The notes: generated from the letters alone by a model not told the origin. DNA of 64,000 bases from Albugo candida (GCA_040437565.1 JBDOQK010000024.1:372001-436000), one strand, 5' to 3'. Numbered from the stretch's first letter, positions 10,638 through 23,338 are shown. Program-made: numbers and translations.

Positions 10638-13600
10638 TCAGGACGTATTCTCCTCGACACTTTCATTTTCCACACTCACGAAAGGATAAGGAACGAGACT
10701 CCGATGAATCAGAATGTCAGGTGCCAGCGACGTAATCGAAAGACGATCGCTTGGTCCTCCAGTAGATCGAGAAATATGATCATTGAAATTACTCGTTCGA
10801 CGACAATATGATGCTCGATTCCCATAGCGATACCATCCAGGATTCGTGCTTTGCCTTGAGGTCGTACAATCATTCGCTCGGGCACTCAAACTTTGTGTGA
10901 ATTGCTGCAAAGCTAATTGACTGTCTCCTTGTATAGCAACATCTTCCACATTCGCTACTTCCTGACGTACTCCCGATCGCAGCATTCGTGAAGAAGGGCT
11001 CATTAGATGTGTTTGAGTCGGAATCGGTGCCTCAGCCTCATTCAAGTGATCAATTTTAAGCGTCATTTCAGAGAACAATCCTTTACGCTGCATCAGCTGG
11101 TCGTACGTGCCTTCCTCGGCAACTCTTCCAGCATTCAGCACGAGTATTCGATCGGCGTTCATGGTAGTTGCTAACCGATGTGTCACAGAAATGATTGTCA
11201 TATTCATTTTCCGTGTAAGTGACTCTAGCGTCGAGACGATGGAAGCTTCTGTCTCGGGATCTAATGCACTGGTGGCTTCGTCTAAAAGAAGAATTCGAGG
11301 GTTTCGACACAAGGCTCGAGCTAGACAAATACGTTGAGCTTGGCCTCCACTCAAGCTGCAGGTTGCATGCTGACCCACAACGGTATCGAATCCATCTCTC
11401 AACTCTCTTATAAAATGGCATTCTGCACATTTAGCAGCTTCCTCACATTCTTCATTTGTAGCGAATACATTTCCGTATCGAATATTATCGTATATGGTGC
11501 CATTCAAAATACCTCCATCCTGGAACACAACCGCAGTCTGATCCATGAATGATTTCTTCGAGTAGTTGTAGATATCATTCCCATCCAAGCAGATACTTCC
11601 TCCATCGGCTTCAATAAATTGCATCAGGCAAGCCAGCAAGGTGCTTTTACCGCAGCCGGAAGGCCCAACAATGCAAATATATGCTCCTCGCGGGAATGTC
11701 GCATTTACGTCTCGCAAAATGCACTTGTCAGAGCTTTTATCATATCGAAACATCAGCCCTTCGACCTGCAGTTCTTTCGTCATCGCTGGTAGAGAAGGAA
11801 GATTACATTCATGACTCGGGTCGTCGTCATGCAGAGCGAGTCCGAGAATGATATCATCAATTCGCTGCAAACTACTCGCATTCCCGATCGCCACACGCAT
11901 AAAGCCGCCCAGGATAGTAACAGGAGTGGATACGCGACTCAATAACGTAACAAATCCGAAAAATTGTCCAGGACTCAAATCTCCTCGCCACACTTTCATC
12001 GCTAATGAAGCCATCATGATAGAAGTGAATATGTACATGGCCGACTCGATATAAATCTGCACAATACTCGACCAAAAGTCTTTGGAGAACTGATGTTTGC
12101 GCAAATTCGTACAAGTTTTTTTAAATCGAGCTGCCAGTGTGTCTTGGATATCATACGCACGTACAACTTTTTGACACGCAATAGCATTTTGGAATTCCGC
12201 TGCTACGTATGCATTTTTAGAGCCAAATTCTTTGGAACGATGCGATGCAAACCCTTGCGGCCCACTTGATAACAACACTGCAGAAAATGCAAACGACATG
12301 ATGCCTAAGCTGTAGTCCATTATCAACGCATACCCAAAACCAAACACAACTGCGACCAGAGGATTCAATAAGTTCCAAAATGTCGCTTGCCACAAAGCAT
12401 TGACGCGTGCAACATCGCTGGAGAATAAATTATTCAAATCGCCTTCGGAACGCTCTGCGAAAAAAGACGTTCCTTGGTGTAAAATAATCTCTAAAAGCGA
12501 GTTTTGCATCCGTTCTGTGGCTTTAGAAATCATTTTCGACTGAAAGTATCCAATTGCGTAATCGCCCAATGCAAAAGGAATACAAATTCCGAGAATTCCC
12601 AAAATACCAAAATGCAAAGTCGCATCATCGTGCGTCGTTCCTGAAAGCGAGTCAAACGCAGTGGAAATTCGATCGAGAAAGTAAGCCAATGCCGGACTGA
12701 TCGACCCATTCACACACACAACAAACAAGCACAACATCATATCCACATTCTGATTCGACCAATGCCACAATGTGCTTCGTACCACATCAGTCATTCCATA
12801 CGCAACTTGAGAAGAAGAAGCATCAATATCCCTTAAATAGGACAGAAATTCGGTTGCTGAGACATTATGTGGTCGATATCGCAATGCTCGTTCCAAAAAT
12901 TGCATCAATTCGTCGCGTGTCATATCACCTTCATCCCGACCACATATTATCACTAAATCCGTCTCCATCATTTCAATCGCCAATGCTGAAATTCCAGGGA
13001 TTCTTGCCAAAGATGCACGTAGAGATTCAATCGATATCCGAATACTATCGCCGTTCGATCTAAATTTATGAAGTTTTTTTGAAAAAGTTCGTGCTCGAGG
13101 CTTTAAAATCAGTCGAAATGCCACAAGCATCAGATACGCCAAACACAAATGATACTCTATCGCTGACAATATAAATCGCCCAGCTAGTGTGAAGACCATA
13201 CCAATCAAACATCCAAGATCTGCAACGTTAGAATGGGATCGAAATAAAGCCGCACGTAGCCCCAGCAATCGTATCGTCATATCGATAAAATAACAAAGCA
13301 AAAGCCCCAATGAAAATAATCTCGAGCCTTTTGCTGAGAATTCATCGGCAAATACTTCGTCTCGCGTGAATGCAATCGCCAATAACTGGATGAAGAAATC
13401 CATAAAGAGCGCAAATGTCTCTGAATAATGCCACCTTCTCGAATCAATGACACGCAGATAGAATAAACGATTCCCATTGCTGTGTTGCGTCCCATTATTT
13501 GCGTTTGTGTGCGCATGTGTGTTTGTGTATGAATGAAGTGATACTTTTTTCGTTTTACTGAAATTCGGATTCGATGTTTCGGGAAGAAAATCGCCAATTT

Positions 13601-13694
13601 TGACAAACGCTTGCTCCGATGGCATCCGCTCATAATCGATCGTCTCACTGGCCCGCATGCTATCGATGAAAAGTGCTATAAATAACGTCTTCAC
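10638..13694 (-). CDS. ABC half-transporter (ABCB-like), membrane domain plus one ATPase domain
   Basis: A single frame of 1018 residues. N-terminal hydrophobic helices (about residues 75-200) precede the main exporter-type membrane domain (about 310-600). The nucleotide-binding domain follows, with Walker A GPSGCGKST near residue 676, the signature LSGGQAQR near 778, Walker B LLLDEATSALD near 802 and the switch histidine in SVTHRL. A Ser/Arg-rich tail of about 130 residues follows. With only one membrane/ATPase pair it should act as a dimer, exporting an unknown substrate. The extra N-terminal helices resemble some half-size mitochondrial, vacuolar or TAP-like exporters, but I cannot assign a location. 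An internal Met (MRASETIDYERM) twelve residues in is an alternative start. Confidence 0.88.
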   Translation of the reverse strand: MKTLFIALFIDSMRASETIDYERMPSEQAFVKIGDFLPETSNPNFSKTKKVSLHSYTNTHAHTNANNGTQHSNGNRLFYLRVIDSRRWHYSETFALFMDFFIQLLAIAFTRDEVFADEFSAKGSRLFSLGLLLCYFIDMTIRLLGLRAALFRSHSNVADLGCLIGMVFTLAGRFILSAIEYHLCLAYLMLVAFRLILKPRARTFSKKLHKFRSNGDSIRISIESLRASLARIPGISALAIEMMETDLVIICGRDEGDMTRDELMQFLERALRYRPHNVSATEFLSYLRDIDASSSQVAYGMTDVVRSTLWHWSNQNVDMMLCLFVVCVNGSISPALAYFLDRISTAFDSLSGTTHDDATLHFGILGILGICIPFALGDYAIGYFQSKMISKATERMQNSLLEIILHQGTSFFAERSEGDLNNLFSSDVARVNALWQATFWNLLNPLVAVVFGFGYALIMDYSLGIMSFAFSAVLLSSGPQGFASHRSKEFGSKNAYVAAEFQNAIACQKVVRAYDIQDTLAARFKKTCTNLRKHQFSKDFWSSIVQIYIESAMYIFTSIMMASLAMKVWRGDLSPGQFFGFVTLLSRVSTPVTILGGFMRVAIGNASSLQRIDDIILGLALHDDDPSHECNLPSLPAMTKELQVEGLMFRYDKSSDKCILRDVNATFPRGAYICIVGPSGCGKSTLLACLMQFIEADGGSICLDGNDIYNYSKKSFMDQTAVVFQDGGILNGTIYDNIRYGNVFATNEECEEAAKCAECHFIRELRDGFDTVVGQHATCSLSGGQAQRICLARALCRNPRILLLDEATSALDPETEASIVSTLESLTRKMNMTIISVTHRLATTMNADRILVLNAGRVAEEGTYDQLMQRKGLFSEMTLKIDHLNEAEAPIPTQTHLMSPSSRMLRSGVRQEVANVEDVAIQGDSQLALQQFTQSLSARANDCTTSRQSTNPGWYRYGNRASYCRRTSNFNDHISRSTGGPSDRLSITSLAPDILIHRSLVPYPFVSVENESVEENTS

Positions 13695-14185
13695 GTTGTG
13701 CTTTCAATTATGCCAAACAAGTTGCACAAAGCAGAAAATCGCTGACAAACGCAAGGATTTATAGGTTTCAACTGACTTACAATCTTTTTCGTCACTTTTA
13801 GACTGCAAATTTGATTATCAAAGTATCAAATGAATTGATTTATTTCAAGCAATCTCGAAATTGTGATAATTTAGCAGATGATTGCAAAGACGTTCGTAAA
13901 TGTAAATTTCGTTCCGTCTGTATTAATGAAAATTAGAATTATAGAAAAATATACTTGATTGATCCGTTTCCCATCAAATCAATCGGAGTAGAAAACAAAC
14001 AGTTGATTCGACACTGTATCAGACTCCCTGCAAGCTGGGCTAGGTCTCTGTACACCTGATTTCTACCCAACAAGCGTTTGTATCGACGCAGCTGCGAAAT
14101 ACCGCAGACTGACTATACCACCTGATAGATCAGATAGATGGTCATAAAAACGTCTATAACGCGGATATTTTTCATTACACAACGC
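13695..14185. other. Intergenic region between two minus-strand genes; nothing recognised
   Basis: About 490 AT-rich bases hold no convincing frame. They must contain the promoter of the ABC transporter and the 3' end of the following large gene. Confidence 0.6.
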
Positions 14186-17100
14186 TTAAATTACGTCTAT
14201 CACCGCCATGTTGTCTGAAAACACTTCATACATTTGTATGTGTTTTGTTTTGGCGCACAAAGCATCGTTTTGCAATGACGACAGCGTGTCATAATCATAT
14301 CTTGATCTACTCGAAAAATACTTGTTAACAACATAAAAAGAATCCATCAAAAACGTACCTGCTATGATCGCGTCTGTGCTTTCTACCCGTTGTGTGTCCA
14401 ATTCGATTGATTCACTCACAGTGAGATTCGCACTTATAGTGTCAGTGTGGTCGGATACCCAATTTTCACCATCCTCACTAATAACAGCTGATCCGCTGCT
14501 CATTGAATTGTAAAACAAAGCGTTTGATTTGAGAGCTCCGACATTAGAAATCGAGTTTCGAAACGAGCTTTGCAGTACAGAGTACTCTTCTACCATAACA
14601 TGTTCCTTGATCGTATCGTTTTTATTATCAGCTGATAAAGAGAGAGCACCTCCGTCCGATTGAATGGCTCTGGCGATTGGCAGATGACAATACGTGCACT
14701 TTGATACTTTATCTGATTTCCAATTCAAAATGTCCAACGGAGATAACGTAACTGTTTGCTGACAATGATAACAGCGTACCAAAATGCACACATCTGTTTG
14801 TAAAAGCGGAGTTGAAGTTTCCTTTTCTCGGAATTGAGAAATAGAGTATTCCCACGCCGGTTTTCCGAGAATTTGAAGGATTTTGAGCGCTATTTTCTCA
14901 TTGAACGACATCGCTTTTTCCAATTGTAATGTCACTCGCGGTAAATAAGTTGGAGACAGCAGCAATTTTTGTAACGACTCGACAAAGCAGCACGATCGAA
15001 GGAGCTTCAAAGTTGCGGTGAAGAGTTCTCGCTGAGAAGCATCGGATAAAACAACGTCAAGTGTGTCCAGTATCCAATACAGAATCCAACTGTAAGGCTG
15101 AGAATCCTCAAAATTCGATAGTGGTAGAGCCACATGCTCGTTCCAATGGATCGCAAGGTGAGGAAGTATGGTCTCAATCAGATCGAACATTGTGACTATC
15201 GATTCCGCCGAACGAGTCGTCCATTCGATGTTACGATGAATTGATTTCAGCACTGAGAACGCGTGCCTTCCGTTTCTATGAAAATTTTTGCAGTGTGTGG
15301 TATTTGGACGCGTAAAGTAAGAGATCAAAGCCGCACAGATTGTTGATAGTAATTGATGGAAATTCTCACGATCCATTGTGGTTTCCGCATGACTGGCGAT
15401 TGTGTTCAAAGCTCCGAGAAGAACGTCTCCAATATCTTCAAAGACAGTCCAATTATGACACCGAATAAGCCCAAGCTCGAGAACTGGAATCGCTGTGCAC
15501 ATAAACTCGCGATAGTCGTCATTTTTCCATTGCAACTTTTCTCGATAGGAAGCATGCCGAAACACGCGAGTGATCCATTTGAAGAAGTCGTATACGCGCG
15601 ATTTGGCTATTGAGGACGCGGTGAACACTGGCGTCATATCCTTACTCCACGATTTAAACACAAAAAGAACCAAGTAGCCCAGTACGCTGATCCACGGAGC
15701 CTCATTTCCAATGATCTCTGCATGTTCATGGCCCTCGTCAAACGCGATTTTCACACTTTCCAGTCGATCAGTGAGTTCTATGACGCATTTATCCACAACA
15801 TTGACAATTTGTTCGTTTCTCCACAACAACGCATCGCCGCGATTACAAAGCCTCGAGTGCTTGTACATAAAGTTGAACAGCTCCATCACTTTGTGTGCAA
15901 TTCGACTTCCGCCATCGCAATGCTCCTGAATCGCCTTGAACAGCATCTGAAGCAGCAACTCGATCCCTTGACACTCGATGAATTGATTCATATCCACAAT
16001 CAACAGCATTTTCAGCAAACTGAGCGTCTGGAGAATTAATTCGTGCTTGAAATCCGGTCTTTGCAGAAATTGTAATGCGACTTTGATTGTATCGATCTGG
16101 ACAAGCTTCCGACATAGATCCAGAGAGCATGTCTCGCACTCAAGTAATTCCAATATCGTCACAATCAACGCATGGGCATTGTTTTCGTCGAGGTCGTCTG
16201 TGACGGCGACCCACTCCAAGAGCAACGAGGAAACACGAACAAGCCCTTCCAAGCCATCAGCACTGGATAAGACCCAATTCTGCTCATCCATACATTGCAA
16301 GCATTCGCATAGAAGAACGCAGCATTTGCATATTGGCGCAACAAATTGGCTAAACACGACATTTGGACTAAAACCAGAGTTTCGATGGGGCCAAAACTCG
16401 CAATGTAACTCATCCAATTGTGTCGTCAATGCGTTGATCAACAGTAAGACGTCTGCAGTCGCATTTGTCGACCCATTGGGAATGATTTGCTTGTAGAATA
16501 AAACACGAGTTTCCGCATGGATTCCATCAAAAAGAACCGTCACAACATCATGCTGGGTCTGCTCCTCACGAAGCCAAAATAGCAAGGCATGAGCTCCTTC
16601 CACGGCCAAGCGTTCCATCTGCTGGTACTGAATCAATGTGCCTTCTATTTCATGAATTTGGTCGCATGTACTCGCTTGTCCCGTCAATGAAACTAACGAC
16701 ACAATTGTGCGCAGCCCCGTAGCCGACATTGCTCGATCCGATTCAAATGCAAAGAACAGATCCAAGATCCTGGAAATCCATTCCGAGCTGATGTACAATT
16801 GCTCCGTGATCGTCATCAAGTGCTCTTGTGTATCTTTGAAAGCCTGAAGGATGATTTCCACAAGCTTCCTTGCGGCTACTTCCTGCACTTTGATATGAGA
16901 CGCATGTTCGATGATAGCAATCAGCAGTGTGACATCGGTGTTTTCCAAGCATTTCACCCATAAAGGACACGTCAGCGAGTCCGATGCTGCAAGATTCCGT
17001 ACGATTTCCTCAGCGATTTGCTGTTGATGAGGAATACCGGCGGTCTTTGGGCGTGCGAGGATGAGATTTCGAAGAATTTTAAGTGCCAATGCATCGGTCA

Positions 17101-20100
17101 CATTCTGCTTCAAACATTTTCGAAATGCGTCAGGATGCTGGGAAAAACCTGCTAGAAGAACACCGGCAATCTCCTGGAGCGATTCCGGGCTGTTGGCGTC
17201 CATGTAGAGCTGGAGAAAGTATCCGAGCGTGTCGAGATCCGCGACTGCCGCTTCACATATACTCTCACAATGCAATGAGAGTTTGAGCGTTTCCAAAATG
17301 AGATGGAAGCGCTGACTTTCTTCATTCCCTTTGTTCTCCGTCTCACAGACCAACTTTATCAAAGTCTCGCCGATATTCGTACGCGATAAGACTTGTTCCA
17401 GAAATGCATGATTCTTTGGGTACTGGTGATGAAACAGAGGCTCCAGGAGTAATTGCTTGAGCATCAAGACACAATCGTCTGTCCATTCGGGATCAGACAG
17501 CTGGCGAAGCAATAAGCGGATAAACACGACGGTGTTCTGTACAAAAAGTGTGTCTTCTTCCATATCACAAGTCACTTCTTTCCGGAGCAAAGTCGCGAAT
17601 CTCAGCCGCCAATCTGCATTTCTGAATAGAATGCGAATCACACGAAAGATACTCGTTGCAAGTTGCTGACTTCCACGTGTGTTTTCCTCCATCAATTGCG
17701 AAACCAAAATGTAGATAATCACTCGAACGAGATCGATGATGTGACGTTCGCGTTTGGCGATGGATGCTGGTGTGAGAAGCGTGAGGATCCGTTCCAGCAC
17801 ATCGAATATCGCCTCACACCATTTTCGAATGCTTTCGACTTCGCTCTCACTCGGATTGTCTTGGCTGAGGCGTACCAATACGTTCCATAACGCTGTGCAA
17901 AAAGCCTGGAGCACAGAGATATCCATCATACGACGTACAATCCGTTCTGCACGCGCTCGAAGCTTGGAATCCGTCTCCAGTACGCTGGTCTCCTCTGCAT
18001 TGAGAATTTCGTCGTCTGGAAGCACCGTTCGAAGACATTTCAATACGATCCATTGGGAGTGATTTTCCGCGTCCAAGTTTGCAAATGTCACTGTTGGAAG
18101 ACTCAGCAAGTACGAAGACGAAGCATACCGACGAATACGCTTATCGATGATGTTTGTGTATCGCCGAGCGCACAGAATCTGCATCAGCGACACGAAACAC
18201 GCTTGTTCGGTCAATTGATCGTGCATGCGTGCGTGTTTCTTTGGTAAATGAGTAAGTGATTCGAGCAGCAATTCCAGGCATTCCACGCGTATATCTCGAG
18301 TCGCGAGGGTCACAGTGAGATGGAAAATGACATCCAACACGGAATTCGGGAACGTATCCCCAGCAAGTCGACATTTTGCTGGTGCCCGAAAGTAGAGGAG
18401 ATAGAATTGAACGGCTGTACGCTGCCGAGCTCGATCATCTTGCATCACAAGCCACGATTTGAAGAAGAGGAGTAATGCGTGCTCAGCGTCTCCATCCGGA
18501 CACAGGTTTCTCCATGCGGACACCGGATTCGGAGCTTTTCTCAGCAGAATCAAAATCATGTCGGCACATACTCCTGAGAGTCGATTCGACATGAGAAACG
18601 CTCCAAGCGGATGTAAGCAGCCATTCTTCTTCTCTGTATCGAGTTCGTTGTTACCACATAACTTGCACAGATACGAGGAATCGGATGTCAAAGCGAATCC
18701 ATGGATAATCTCAATCAGATTCTGCTCAAGACATAAAAGTTCTGCGTCGGGTATAGCGGCGTTGGCGTGTTTTGCTTGAGGCAAGTCATTTATCACGCGA
18801 AGTACCACATCCAAGCCACCATGTCGATGCATCGAGTCCATAAACATCATCCAGGCATCACGTCCTTCATGTCCTTGCATGCTTGGTGGAGCGTACATGG
18901 AGCAGCATAGATTCGCGAGGATGTTGGAAGCTGTACAGCAGGCTGCTACATTTTCCACACTCGAATTTGTCTCCTGCATTGAGAAGGAATCAAGCATGTT
19001 CAGTAAAACTCCAAGACTCGGACTGGATGTCTCCTTTGCGATATGACGTAAAAGCGCTGGGACACTGCTTATCATTCGACACACACGAGTAGAAGATTTG
19101 CATAGTAATGGATTCCCGCGAGCAATGATCGATACAAGACAGTCGATGGCGCAATCTGGAATCTGAGCAAACACCCATTTCTTCTGACTTGTGTCCTCAA
19201 CCACAGATTTGGCACCTGAAAGCGATAAGTCGTCCAGCGTGAGCTTATCGCGAAGATAGCTATTGGCTAAAGTCGAGTCATCACAGACATATTGCAGGCA
19301 AGAAGACATGGCTTCCAGAATGATGCCAATGGATTCAGTCGATTCGACGCCCGACCAAGAGTCAACATACTTTTCTGAGCTTTCAGAAGCGCCCAAGATC
19401 TGAATCATAAGACTCCAAAGCGATTTCAAGCCTTGTAAAATGAGAATCTGACGGGTTGTCTCCATATTGGAATTGAGAAATTCACGTAAACATTGCACAG
19501 CAAGCACACGAATTTCACGATGGTGGCCATTGGCAGTGTCGGAAGTGGATGCCAATATCTGAGCAAGATGATGCACACAGTCTGCTTCACTGAAAAGTTG
19601 TCGACAGGCTTCCCAGCTCAAGAGCCGATGCATGAGCTTCAGTGTACAATGCTCGAGTTCTTTCTGTCCGGATGCTCTGTGAGACACCTGAAGCACATTC
19701 AGTATTCCCCTACACGTTCCCGAGTTGCAAAATGCGTCAGGCGAGCTGTTCTCATCCGAATCTTGAATCACTAGTTTGACCAGCGCGACCAGCATCTCGA
19801 TTGTCTTGCATATAACCACTTCCAATTCGACATTCGGCGTTGCGATCCATTGATCGATAAGTGGTACTAACAGCTCACAGAATGCTATTGCGCCACCAGC
19901 TGCCTCAATGTCATTCAATTGGGCGATACGATGAGGACCCATTCCACTCGAGCTTTCTTTACGAGGCGATCGAAACGTTTCTGCTAGTTGTTTGATCAAT
20001 TCGACACGCTACATCACCATACAATCAGTCAGCGTACGTCTACTTGCTCGGACAACGTACTTCCTCGAGTGTGAATGATGTGGCATCTTGATTCGCTTGG

Positions 20101-20968
20101 AAGAGACAGTACCGAAGCCCAACAATCGAGCAGTATTCGCCCGTCGTAACATTCCGAGCACATCGTACACACACGTTCTGTAGTCGTGATAAGCTGCTCT
20201 CCGTTGTGGTCGTAATGGTTGCATTTGGGATCGGAAGTCTCACTTTGACGGGAAGGCAATCGCTACAATGGATATAGCCACAAAGACGACAATGATGCTA
20301 TTGCCCAACCGATCAAATTCATGCGATAAAGACATTTTGCATCACACATACCCTCCGTCGTAAAACCCCAAATTTGCTGTTACATTGACGACATAAAAGC
20401 GGTTCTTCACGCTCAAAAAATGGTGCAATAAAGCGTTGCGTTGTTCCCTCGCATGATTTATTCTTCAGCGTCAAATCCGACCAAGTGTCAAAAGTGTCGT
20501 CTTCTCTCTTCTCCTTCCATGGATTGCTATTACGGGGATCATTTTCGTGCGCTTTTTGTGGTGTTTGAACTTCCAAAACTGTATGACAATATGTCAGGGA
20601 ACACGCTCATCCGATACGATCAAAGGTGTACCTTTTGGAGCGTCTATATCGATAATACGCTTCATCAAAGGCGTCGTATTGCCCACAGAAGGAAGACGTG
20701 GATCTACCCACGTCGTTATCTGATTCTTGTGATCTGCAAAAAAGGTGTAGCCATTATCGTCTGTCATTTCTTGCCATTCTTCTGGAAGCGCCAGATCCAC
20801 AGGCAAATGCCAAGAGGTCTGAATGAAAGGGATTTTGTGAGTACAACCGCATACGAAAGCAATAAATGATACAAAGACCTCTTTTTGTACATAATTGATG
20901 TAGAAAATACGACTCTGAGAATCTTGCACACGTTTCCAGTCGCTTATTTTGTCACAATCGCTTTGCAT
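14186..20968 (-). CDS. Giant WW-WW-FYVE-helical-repeat protein, five exons
   Basis: Exons are 20968-20879, 20818-20632, 20578-20352, 20297-20061 and 20008-14186. The four introns (60, 53, 54 and 52 nt) all have GT..AG ends and keep phase, giving 2187 residues. Domains in order: WW 1 (about 10-37; DWKRVQDSQSRIFYINYV, then TSWHLP across intron 1), WW 2 (about 44-72; LPEEWQEM, then ITTWVDPRLP), and a FYVE finger (about 150-230) with CRQC, LRRRHHCRLCG spanning intron 3, CSDC and CVRC. The remaining ~1900 residues are helical with ARM/HEAT-like leucine periodicity, closed by a late Cys pair motif (CYHC, then CTYC). FYVE fingers carrying RRHHCR bind PI3P on endosomes; WW domains bind Pro-rich ligands. 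Inference: an endosomal scaffold. The internal GT..AG-resolved FYVE motif makes the exon model strong. Confidence 0.85.
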
Positions 20969-21335
20969 GGATTAAATGGATAGTATAGAGATGAGCATAT
21001 GATGCATCACTTTAAAGATGATCATCGACTCGATTGGACGATTCGGTGAATCTCGACTTGTGATTGAGTAATAATGATACGATGCAATTTCACAGCACAA
21101 AGTGTTTCTAGCTTCACACACTTGAAGTATCAATCTTTATGCAGTAGAGGTAGCACATGCAAATACAAAATACGAATTGTCCCGTATGGGCTCTCCGCAA
21201 TAGATAGCTCTCATTTTGTCTCAATTGAACGTAACAAAATGGAGTCGCCGTTGATACTCGGATTCCTTCTGTGTACTATCTCCATTATTGATTTATTGTG
21301 ACAAAATTTGGCGTACACATTAACAAGGCGCTTTA

Positions 21336-22111
21336 GTAGCCAGAACACGCACTAATGCGCATCTATCGATCGATTCTCGCGATTAATTTTCTTTTGTATT
21401 CAGCTCGGAGAGGTAATTCACCGTACGTAGGAGACGGCCTTGATATCGTTCGAGAATGGATATGTTGAGCTTTGTGTCGTTGAAGCCCATGATACCCAGC
21501 TGAAGGAGATGCGCTTCCCATTTCTTTTCTAGATTTGAAGATGATGTCGGAGTAGAGGTCAAAATCGACTCGATCGCGTGGATGGGAGGCACTGATCGAT
21601 CGCACAACGCTGTATCGACATTATGTTCCCATTGAGCACGAGTTTGCTGCCAAGAAGAAGGAAGAGCTGATTTNNNNNNNNNNNNNNNNNNNNNNNNNNN
21701 NNNNNNNNNNNNNNNNNNNNNNNNNNNNNNNNNNNNNNNNNNNNNNNNNNNNNNNNNNNNNNNNNNNNNNNNNGTAGCCAGAACACGCACTAATGCGCAT
21801 CTATCGATCGATTCTCGCGATTAATTTTCTTTTGTATTCAGCTCGGAGAGGTAATTCACCGTACGTAGGAGACGGCCTTGATATCGTTCGAGAATGGATA
21901 TGTTGAGCTTTGTGTCGTTGAAGCCCATGATACCCAGCTGAAGGAGATGCGCTTCCCATTTCTTTTCTAGATTTGAAGATGATGTCGGAGTAGAGGTCAA
22001 AATCGACTCGATCGCGTGGATGGGAGGCACTGATCGATCGCACAACGCTGTATCGACATTATGTTCCCATTGAGCACGAGTTTGCTGCCAAGAAGAAGGA
22101 AGAGCTGATTT
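21336..22111. repeat. Exact 338-base direct repeat flanking a 100-N gap (likely false duplication)
   Basis: Bases 21336-21673 recur as 21774-22111 around the N run 21674-21773. The left copy duplicates only the 3' end (UBA part) of the UFD1/UBX gene and is cut off at the N run. One of the two should be removed when counting genes. Confidence 0.92.
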
Positions 22112-23338
22112 TTTCATCACGACGTTCTCAGTAACGGATACGCTTTCCAGTTTGCTTGTGATGTTTGAAGCAGATGAAGCCTGTTGTGCTGATACTTTTT
22201 CCGCAAATAGCGTCATCTGCCCCTTCCAATCGAGTTCCTCGAGCGTCTTTTTATGCCATCCATTCCCATTTGGATAGATTCTTCTTGGAAAAGTGAGTAC
22301 GAGCTGATACTTTGATCCGTGTTCCCCGATACTCGACTCGAGAAATGAATAAACATGCTCCAAAAGAGACGTAGGGCGGAATCGACGCGAGTATACGCCA
22401 TCCGAGTGTCTTAAGACGACATTGATAACCTCTTTCTCGAGTAGCGGTGGTTCATCGGGTAATGTGTTAACTTTTTCCTTCTTCAGTCGTTCTTTTTCCT
22501 CTTCTTCCTTCCTAGAACTTTGTATGGCCTCCAGCTCTGCTTGCCTCTGCATCTGTTCGCATTCACGTTGCTTCATTTCGGCTTCACTCGGCGTTATGTC
22601 GACTTCCAAATCCGTGTTGAGTATATCAACAGCTTCTTCGGGCTCGACGTGAACCACAGCAATCTCAAATGTTTCACGCCCATGACGTACCAATAACACA
22701 TCGCCAATCGTCAGCGTTGTATGTCGATGCAAGGAACTTTCTAATACAAGTTTGTAATCTATTTCTCGAGCTCCAAATCCTTCATTTTTAGGCTGAAATC
22801 GAGCAAACAGTCCTCGTTCGAGTCGAACAAACCGAATGTGTATGATTTCGGGGACCACGTGAGAATCGAATAAACAACACGCCACTTTTGGCGGAACACC
22901 AATGGTACCTTCTTCAGCGGTGAATTCAAGAACACTTGCATGTGTCACGCGTGAAGATGCTCCTGGTGGCAGCACCACGCTCAACTCGAATGTGAATTTG
23001 CCGACACGAAATGCTTCCTGCGCAGTAAGTTGCTCTAAAGCCGAAGGCGGTAATATGATAAGATCGCCGTCATTGGATATCGGAACCGGTTTGAGCGAGC
23101 AGCTGTAGTGGATGCCACCAGTGCGACGTTCTTCTCTCAATCGCAGCTGCTGCGCGATTTCTTCTTCGTAGAGCTGTTGCTGTTTCTTCTCGATCTGCTG
23201 TTGCTGAAACTGTTTTTTGGCTTGGATTACTTGATGCTTTTTACGCTTTTCGTAGTCAGCCTTTTTCTTCGCGATCGAACGCTGTTTTTCTTGATCAGAT
23301 TTCCACTTGGAACTGCGTGTATTTAAATCAATTTCCAT
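21821..23338 (-). CDS. UFD1-domain/UBX/UBA protein, probable Cdc48 (p97) cofactor
   Basis: 505 residues from the ATG at 23338 (MEIDLNTRSSKWK). Earlier in-frame codons give unconserved-looking sequence, so this start is preferred. A charged coiled coil (about 5-75) is followed by a UFD1-type fold (about 85-220: IILPPSALEQL, GKFTFELSV, VLEFTAEEGTIGVPP, VRLERGLFARFQP). Next come a second charged coil, a UBX domain (about 335-420; RRFRP, LVLTFPRRIYPNGN with the FPR turn that docks on p97) and a C-terminal UBA-like helix bundle (LLQLGIMGFNDTKLN). Known biology: Ufd1 and UBX proteins recruit the Cdc48/p97 unfoldase, and UBA binds ubiquitin. Combining all three in one chain suggests a self-contained adaptor. 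It could be membrane-associated protein quality control; no targeting signal is visible. Confidence 0.85.
   Translation of the reverse strand: MEIDLNTRSSKWKSDQEKQRSIAKKKADYEKRKKHQVIQAKKQFQQQQIEKKQQQLYEEEIAQQLRLREERRTGGIHYSCSLKPVPISNDGDLIILPPSALEQLTAQEAFRVGKFTFELSVVLPPGASSRVTHASVLEFTAEEGTIGVPPKVACCLFDSHVVPEIIHIRFVRLERGLFARFQPKNEGFGAREIDYKLVLESSLHRHTTLTIGDVLLVRHGRETFEIAVVHVEPEEAVDILNTDLEVDITPSEAEMKQRECEQMQRQAELEAIQSSRKEEEEKERLKKEKVNTLPDEPPLLEKEVINVVLRHSDGVYSRRFRPTSLLEHVYSFLESSIGEHGSKYQLVLTFPRRIYPNGNGWHKKTLEELDWKGQMTLFAEKVSAQQASSASNITSKLESVSVTENVVMKKSALPSSWQQTRAQWEHNVDTALCDRSVPPIHAIESILTSTPTSSSNLEKKWEAHLLQLGIMGFNDTKLNISILERYQGRLLRTVNYLSELNTKEN

Noticed and set aside
13880-14180. Possible structured RNA between the ABC transporter and the WW/FYVE gene
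   Set aside because: I found no tRNA-like arms or 5S/snRNA motifs by eye; the short G/C blocks do not pair convincingly.
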